From Entomohabitans teleogrylli (GTDB lineage Bacteria > Pseudomonadota > Gammaproteobacteria > Enterobacterales > Enterobacteriaceae), in contig NZ_KQ947379.1 in NCBI RefSeq assembly GCF_001484765.1, forward strand, positions 243,939 to 307,938: a DNA stretch of 64,000 nt, written 5' to 3'. The translations under genes and the position numbers were made by a program. The notes under the pieces were generated by a model. That model saw only the letters and a program-made list of their open reading frames with translations, was not told the DNA's origin and did no database searches. Of this stretch, positions 59,615-64,000 are shown one piece after another. How positions within the stretch are numbered: position 1 is the first letter of the stretch; every line of letters begins with the position of its first letter.

Positions 59615-59843
59615 GATGAATTCCCCCTACGGCGGAAGCCGTCGCAAAAGCAATAAATTGCCCCATCTTGTATTTCCTCAGCGACACGACTGTCGATTTT
59701 CAGCAGGTATCTATCCGGTACGAAGCCCGGCCTCTTGTTTTGAATGACGTATTTGGTATGCCCGCTCTCCCGCGCCTGCGGCGTAAGGCATCACGGGCAT
59801 ACATGCAAAAAAATAACCGACGCCAGACAGCGTCGGTTAGTTC
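59615..59843. other. Intergenic region plaP - aminotransferase
   Basis: Holds the plaP promoter. It also has an inverted repeat GGTATGCCCG (59755-59764) / CGGGCATAC (59794-59802) with a second nested GCGCCTGCGGCG, and the aminotransferase terminator at its right end. Confidence 0.55.
59807..59838 (-). terminator. Rho-independent terminator of the aminotransferase gene
   Basis: On the minus strand AACCGACG-CTGTCTGG-CGTCGGTT is followed by ATTTTTTT. Located just after the stop at 59844. Confidence 0.9.
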
Positions 59844-61142
59844 TCATTTTGCAGGACGCGTATTTTGCACCACTTTGAGGCTGGATGACAAGATGTTGAG
59901 ACCCTCATCAACAATTTCTTTTTCTGCGGTCAGCGGCGCCAGAAAACGGATGACATTTCCCCGCACGCCGCAGGAGAGTAACACCAGTCCCTGACGCCCG
60001 GCTTCCTGCACCAGCGCCTGGGTGAGAGCCTTGTCCGGACGCTGGCTGTCGCCCTCTTCCACCAGCTCCATCGCCACCATCGCCCCCACGCCGCGCACAT
60101 CGCCAATGCAGGGAAATTCCTGCGCCAGGGCGCGTAACCGGCTGACCAGCTGTTCACCCAGGGCGCTCGCCCGCTGGTTTAACTGTTCGCGCTCAATCAG
60201 AGAGGTGACCGCCAGCGCCGCGGCAATCGCCACCGGCGAACCGGCGTAAGTGCCCCCCAGTCCGCCGGGAGGCGCTTTATCGAACAGGCTCTTTTTCCCG
60301 ACCAGCGCCGCCAGCGGGAAACCGCCCGCCAGACTTTTCGCCATGGTGATCAGATCCGGCTCCACGCCGCTGTGCTCAATGGCGAAGGTGCGGCCGGTGC
60401 GGCAGAAACCGCTCTGAATCTCATCAACGATCAGCACAATGCCGTGCTTATCGCACAGGGCGCGCAGCTGTTTGAGGAACGCCGGCGAGGCGGCGTAAAA
60501 TCCGCCTTCGCCCTGAACCGGCTCAATAATGATTGCCGCCACCTCTTCCGGCGCGACATCGGCGGCAAAAATACCCGCCAGCGAGGCCAGCGCCTGAGTA
60601 TCGCTCACCCCCAGATAAGCCGCCGGATATGGCGCATGGTAGATACCGGCCGGGAACGGGCCATAACCCATCTTATAAGGCTGGACCTTGCCGGTCAGCG
60701 CCATACCGAGCAGCGTGCGACCATGAAAGGCGCCGCGAAAAGCGATTACCGCCGAGCGGCCGGTGGCGATACGCGCCACTTTAATGGCATTTTCCACCGC
60801 CTCGGCGCCGGTGGACAGCAGCAGGGTCTGGCATGGCGCGCTAATCGGCGCCAGCGCATTCAGCCGCTCAGCCAGAGTAATGTAGTTCGCGTAGGGGGTG
60901 ACCTGAAAACAGGGATGGGTGAACTGCTCGAGCTGTGCGGTGACCGCTTCTATCACCGCCGGGTGATTATGGCCGGTATTCAACACCGCGATCCCGGAGG
61001 CGAAATCAATATAGCGTTTCCCTTCCACATCCCACAGTTCGGCATTTTTCGCCCGGGCGATATAGACCGGCAGCGAGTTCCCGACGCCCTGAGGCACCGC
61101 CTGCGTGCGCCGCTGCTGCCATTGTTGATTGGTTTGTTGCAT
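59844..61142 (-). CDS. 4-aminobutyrate-type aminotransferase (GabT/PuuE family)
   Basis: 432 aa class-III PLP aminotransferase. Visible blocks: YIDFASGIAVLNTGHNHP, TGAEAVENAIKVAR, AFHGRTLLGMALTGKVQPYK, IEPVQGEGGFYAAS, the DEIQSGFCRTG loop and the catalytic Lys in TMAKSLAGGFPLA. The ending VLLSCGVRGNVIRFLAPLT is as in GabT and PuuE, and E. coli GabT and PuuE look about equally close. It would convert GABA and 2-oxoglutarate to succinate semialdehyde and glutamate; next to plaP this completes a putrescine-use theme. ATG 61142 has AAGGAGTGGGT before it. Confidence 0.9.
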   Translation of the reverse strand: MQQTNQQWQQRRTQAVPQGVGNSLPVYIARAKNAELWDVEGKRYIDFASGIAVLNTGHNHPAVIEAVTAQLEQFTHPCFQVTPYANYITLAERLNALAPISAPCQTLLLSTGAEAVENAIKVARIATGRSAVIAFRGAFHGRTLLGMALTGKVQPYKMGYGPFPAGIYHAPYPAAYLGVSDTQALASLAGIFAADVAPEEVAAIIIEPVQGEGGFYAASPAFLKQLRALCDKHGIVLIVDEIQSGFCRTGRTFAIEHSGVEPDLITMAKSLAGGFPLAALVGKKSLFDKAPPGGLGGTYAGSPVAIAAALAVTSLIEREQLNQRASALGEQLVSRLRALAQEFPCIGDVRGVGAMVAMELVEEGDSQRPDKALTQALVQEAGRQGLVLLSCGVRGNVIRFLAPLTAEKEIVDEGLNILSSSLKVVQNTRPAK

Positions 61143-61491
61143 ACCCACTCCTTGCACATAAAAGCCCGGCGCGCGCGGCGCCAGGCAAGTGTTGAACAGG
61201 ACGACTGAATTCGCTGAGCTCTACCTTTAAAACATAGCCAGGGGGGCGGGGTTTGCCAGCGTATGGAGATTGACTATCGGGTGCGGGTTTGGAGGCCAGA
61301 TTGTGTTTATTTGTCGTGGTGTTGAGCTGATGTGTCTCGCGGCAGGTGGATGGGTTGGATTAGCGCGAGATACGGGCGTTATCAACACCGTTAAACTCTT
61401 GCGGACGACAAAATAACGGCTACTGTATCTCCCGGACAATCTCTATGATTCCGACGACGGAAAATATCACAATGGGTAAAAGGAGCTGTCC
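61143..61491. other. Intergenic region without recognised gene
   Basis: 349 bases between divergent genes. A minus-strand frame (61227-61439) has a low-quality, Pro- and His-rich product and no ribosome site, so it is not called. Promoters of both neighbours must be here; no operator recognised. Confidence 0.5.
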
Positions 61492-61713
61492 ATGTCTCAT
61501 TCATCATCGAGAGCAAAAGTTTTGGATACCGCAAGGCCCCTGGCACACAGAGCTTCTCACGCAAGAAGTTGCGCTAACCATGTGGCGAACAGGTTGGGAA
61601 TTACCCGCAATGAGCTTTTACTAAAAGTTGAAAAAGATTCCGGGTCAAGTCTGGTATCGCCACTCACTGAAGAAGAACTGATGAACGCGTTTAATTATAT
61701 GGAGAGCCTTTAG
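61492..61713 (+). CDS. Small hypothetical protein (73 aa)
   Basis: Starts after an excellent ribosome site (AAAAGGAGCTGTCC). The N-terminus is Ser/Arg/His-rich; the C-terminal half (RSCANHVANRLGITRNELLLKVEKDSG, then LTEEELMNAFNYMESL) looks like a small helical, possibly DNA-binding, domain. No family recognised, but the start signal and composition argue that it is a real gene. Confidence 0.55.
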   Translation: MSHSSSRAKVLDTARPLAHRASHARSCANHVANRLGITRNELLLKVEKDSGSSLVSPLTEEELMNAFNYMESL

Positions 61714-61867
61714 CTTTAAGGCGCAGTGAGCGGGAAATGAACATTAGAACACTGAGTTTACCTCGGGAAGTATGCCCAAGATCACGCACAGTAATTTTGG
61801 GGCTTAAGTACTTCTATCCCCCGCCAGGGACCGCGTTAAAGACAGGAGCGCATAAGTCATCAGCACG

Positions 61868-63064
61868 TTATTTTTTCTGGCCGTTTGCCTGCAACTCTTT
61901 AAAGATACCCAAAAACGCGATGCCGACAGGAACAAGCGATCCCCACAGGACGGCGTTCCAGCCATAGAGATTGAGCAGCGCCCCCGAAGAAAACGATCCG
62001 ACGATCATCACGCCAAATACAACAAAATCGTTCAGAGACTGGACCTGGGTCTTTTCCTCTGGTTGGTGATATTCGATGATTTTCGCCGATGCGCCGGTGA
62101 AGCCAAAATTCCAGCCAAGGCCCAGCAAAATCAGCGACAGCCAGTAATGGAAAATGTCAGTTCCGCCGAGGCCGGCCAGGGCAGAGAGTGCGGTGATAAT
62201 CAACCCCGCAGCCGCGACACGCATGGCGCCAAAGCGGTTAATTAATTTGCCGGTAAAAAACCCCGGAGCATACATAGCAATAACGTGCCACTGGACGCCG
62301 AGATTTGACGACTGCTGAGAAATGCCATGCATATGCATGGCGAGTGGCGCAGCCGTCATCAGGAAGTTCATCACCATATACGTTACCGCACCGCAGAATA
62401 CGGTTCTTACAAAGCCAGGCTGCCGGACAATTTCGCGCAGAGGGCGCCCACCCGCTTTTACTGCGCCAGCAGGTTCTGTCGCTTTTACGCCTTTGAGTAT
62501 CCACGCAGAAACGACGGCCACGAGAGCCTGGGCGATGAACGTGACAGCGAAAGTGTGAGGCGGCATGAGGTCCATGGTTACTGAAACCAGCATCGGGCCA
62601 ATCACACCGGCGATAACGCCACCTCCCATCACCAGCGACAGCGCATGCGCCCGGCGTTCCGGCGCAACACCATCCGTTGCGGCAAAACGAAAGCTGAGCG
62701 CAACCGCGGCATACGCACCACCGAGAAATGCGGCAATGCAAAACAGGATGAATGAGCCAATAACGACGGACAGGGCAGCGATCAGGCCGGTAACGACCCC
62801 CGCCCCCGTGCCGACCATGAAAGCGGCTTTACGGCCTTTTTTTCGCGCCAGTGAACCTAGCGGCAGAATACAGGCCGCCATCCCCAGAACAAACATGGTG
62901 ATAGGCAGCGTTGCCAGCGAGCTACCGGGCGCGATTGCATTGCCAACAATTGCTCCAGTGGCGTAGAAGACTACGGAGTTAGCACCGGCAAGAGCCTGCG
63001 CGGCCGACAGACGAATGATATTATTTTTTTGGTCTGCAGCAGGCAGGAAATGTTCTGCGGACAT
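61868..63064 (-). CDS. MFS transporter
   Basis: 398 aa with about 12 hydrophobic helices. The loop 2-3 motif region reads LGSLARKKGRKAAFM, a variant of the MFS signature G-X-L-a-D-r-x-G-r-r/k. SATDGVAPERRAHALSLVMGGGVIAGVIGPML is the motif C-like helix typical of drug/metabolite exporters. Substrate unknown. It follows the remnant of an alcohol dehydrogenase, 5 bases from its stop, suggesting a former two-gene operon. Confidence 0.85.
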   Translation of the reverse strand: MSAEHFLPAADQKNNIIRLSAAQALAGANSVVFYATGAIVGNAIAPGSSLATLPITMFVLGMAACILPLGSLARKKGRKAAFMVGTGAGVVTGLIAALSVVIGSFILFCIAAFLGGAYAAVALSFRFAATDGVAPERRAHALSLVMGGGVIAGVIGPMLVSVTMDLMPPHTFAVTFIAQALVAVVSAWILKGVKATEPAGAVKAGGRPLREIVRQPGFVRTVFCGAVTYMVMNFLMTAAPLAMHMHGISQQSSNLGVQWHVIAMYAPGFFTGKLINRFGAMRVAAAGLIITALSALAGLGGTDIFHYWLSLILLGLGWNFGFTGASAKIIEYHQPEEKTQVQSLNDFVVFGVMIVGSFSSGALLNLYGWNAVLWGSLVPVGIAFLGIFKELQANGQKK

Positions 63065-63068
63065 GTGA

Positions 63069-63200
63069 TTAATTCTCCTGATTAATTGTGAGCGCTATCC
63101 GGTAGCGCACATGACCCGGTTTCAGTCTGTTAAACACCGCATTTACCCGTTCAAACGGCATCAACGCTGTAACTGGCAGAGTCTGAAAGAAGTAGCTGAA
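63069..63200 (-). pseudogene. C-terminal remnant of a zinc-binding alcohol dehydrogenase
   Basis: About 43 sense codons in one frame: ..FFQTLPVTALMPFERVNAVFNRLKPGHVRYRIALTI then N-Q-E-N-stop. This is the characteristic last segment of MDR-family dehydrogenases (P-F-E-x-V-N-x-V-F-x-R-L-x-x-G-x-V-R-Y-R). A stop precedes it and no matching upstream coding sequence is seen. The rest of the gene is deleted. The MFS gene starts a few bases after its stop. Confidence 0.72.
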
Positions 63201-63841
63201 TTACAGGGCGTGTTCAGTTTGTGCAGGGGTGTCCTGTCAGGGGGCGCTCAACGCCAATCATCATGCCTGGCATGACCTGTCGCGCAGTTCGACCGCCAGG
63301 CACCATCAGATACTTTACGCTTAACCCGATCACAACCCTGGAGTTTACGGTCCACGTCCCTATTGAACAGAGCCAGATCACCTGTTTTTCCTTCCGGTTT
63401 GAGTCTGATTCGGATCCTGGATACGGGATATCTGAAGCGGCCTTTTTTGGCCGATAATACGATTTTTGTTCCACGGCGACGTGATCATAATCAAATCACC
63501 AGCGGCACAGGAGGTTTGATTATGGTTGTCCCTCAAGGGCGCACATAAGGATTCGTAATGTGTCAATCAACGGGGTGCAGAGCAGACGCGTTAATCCACG
63601 TCTGACAGAGAGCGTAAAACCGCTTTGCGGCGATTTTATATATTATGATGAGGTGGTTGCGATCCGCGCGGCAAATCCAGTCGAGAATGTACCATAACAG
63701 CAATCCTCTATAAGCAAGAAATGGACCTGAACGTACATGAGTAATATGTGCGACTGAATATGTCAGTGATTATTGATAACTCATTTAAATTAAAGCACCT
63801 GTTATACTGTACAGGCGCTTTAATGACCTGCCACTGATAAA
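63201..63841. other. Region without an intact gene, probably decayed sequence
   Basis: 640 bases. Frames at 63214-63474 (both strands) give unrecognised products that I do not trust. A second open stretch on the plus strand from about 63505 to 63700 ends ..RLTESVKPLCGDFIYYDEVVAIRAANPVENVP and lacks a start; its composition looks protein-like, so it may be the end of another dead gene. An inverted repeat ATAATCAAA (63487-63495) / TTTGATTAT (63515-63523) lies here. TAAAGCACCTGT (63791-63802) with ACAGGCGCTTTA (63811-63822) is a hairpin 20 bases after the asd-like stop, likely its terminator. Confidence 0.5.
63791..63822 (-). terminator. Likely terminator hairpin of the asd-like gene
   Basis: Minus strand: TAAAGCGCCTGT-ACAGTATA-ACAGGTGCTTTA, a 12-bp stem with one G-T pair, 19 bases after the stop codon. 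The tail AATTTAAAT is AT-rich but has no long T-run. Confidence 0.65.
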
Positions 63842-64000
63842 TTAAATTCTGTTAAGCAGGATATTCAGCATGCGCCGCAACGGTTCCGCCGCTCCCCACA
63901 AAAGCTGATCGCCAACCGTCAAAACAGAATAAATGGGTTCATTGTTTAGCGCCATTTTCTTATAACGGCCAATACCGACCTGAAGTGAACCGCTAATGTG
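63842..64000 (-). CDS. Aspartate-semialdehyde dehydrogenase-like protein (C-terminus only)
   Basis: The last 52 codons, reading ..LQVGIGRYKKMALNNEP, then YSVLTVGDQLLWGAAEPLRRMLNILLNRI. The TVGDQLLWGAAEPLRRML block is the signature end of bacterial Asd (as I recall E. coli: FTVGDQLLWGAAEPLRRMLR). Asd makes aspartate semialdehyde for lysine, methionine, threonine and peptidoglycan. The preceding residues (KKMALNNEPIYSVL) depart from the canonical KLNMGPEYLSAF, so this may be a second, diverged copy. The rest lies beyond the window. Confidence 0.85.
   Translation of the reverse strand, partial: HISGSLQVGIGRYKKMALNNEPIYSVLTVGDQLLWGAAEPLRRMLNILLNRI

Noticed and set aside
63214-63474. 86-aa minus-strand frame and its plus-strand partner
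   Set aside because: No recognisable domain, poor start signals, and it lies beside a clear pseudogene; treated as decayed sequence.
1-64000. CRISPR arrays, rRNA, tRNA genes
   Set aside because: No regularly spaced repeats, and no tRNA cloverleaf or rRNA-like stretch noticed on reading.

Overview
The window is a chromosomal segment of a member of the Enterobacterales. Proteins close to E. coli YeeA (N-terminus only), SbmC, SbcB and PlaP occur in the order I recall for E. coli, but large accessory blocks lie between them. I cannot name the genus.

Layout. 1-122: start of yeeA on the minus strand. 397-4133: three-gene operon for a periplasmic, membrane-bound gluconate 2-dehydrogenase (gamma, flavoprotein, triheme cytochrome c). 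4176-4646: sbmC under a textbook LexA box. 4806-5211: first copy of a roughly 400 bp hairpin-rich dispersed repeat; the second copy is at 57758-58148, same orientation. 5311-9792 (minus): a tightly overlapping operon of acyltransferase, PAP2 phosphatase and a PEP-synthase/rifampicin-phosphotransferase-like enzyme, with no function I can name. 10079-11509: sbcB. 11513-56263: a sugar-acid type catabolic locus made of a divergent GntR regulator, an RraA-like protein, a Zn-dehydrogenase, an SDR, a split UxaA-family dehydratase and a DctPQM TRAP transporter. It is doubly broken: the dehydratase large subunit has an in-frame amber codon, and dctP is cut by a prophage. 56305-61142: a lipoprotein-like broad-specificity amino-acid racemase, plaP and a GABA-type aminotransferase. 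61492-64000: a small unknown protein, an MFS exporter, a remnant of an alcohol dehydrogenase and the 3' end of an asd paralogue.

The prophage (16931-53926, 36,996 bp) is a complete-looking transposable phage. It has TG...CA ends, a 6-bp target duplication (CCCCGC), and two transposase-site-like repeats at the same offsets from each end. Early genes run rightward: Ner-like and IclR-like regulators, DDE transposase A, ATPase B, DUF3164, GemA and Mor. The repressor gene and the whole lysis, head and tail block run leftward. Head genes are Mu-like (terminase, DUF935 portal, gpF, gpG, protease, capsid). The tail has a tape measure and no sheath or Mu-type baseplate, so the particle should be siphovirus-like, as in B3/D3112-type phages. 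Cargo includes a Dam-type methylase, a lipoprotein, and a SLATT-like two-helix membrane protein in its own transcription unit. The AT-richer host-range cassette at the left end carries an SGNH-hydrolase tail fibre, a lectin-like protein and a second, diverged copy of the tail-tube protein.
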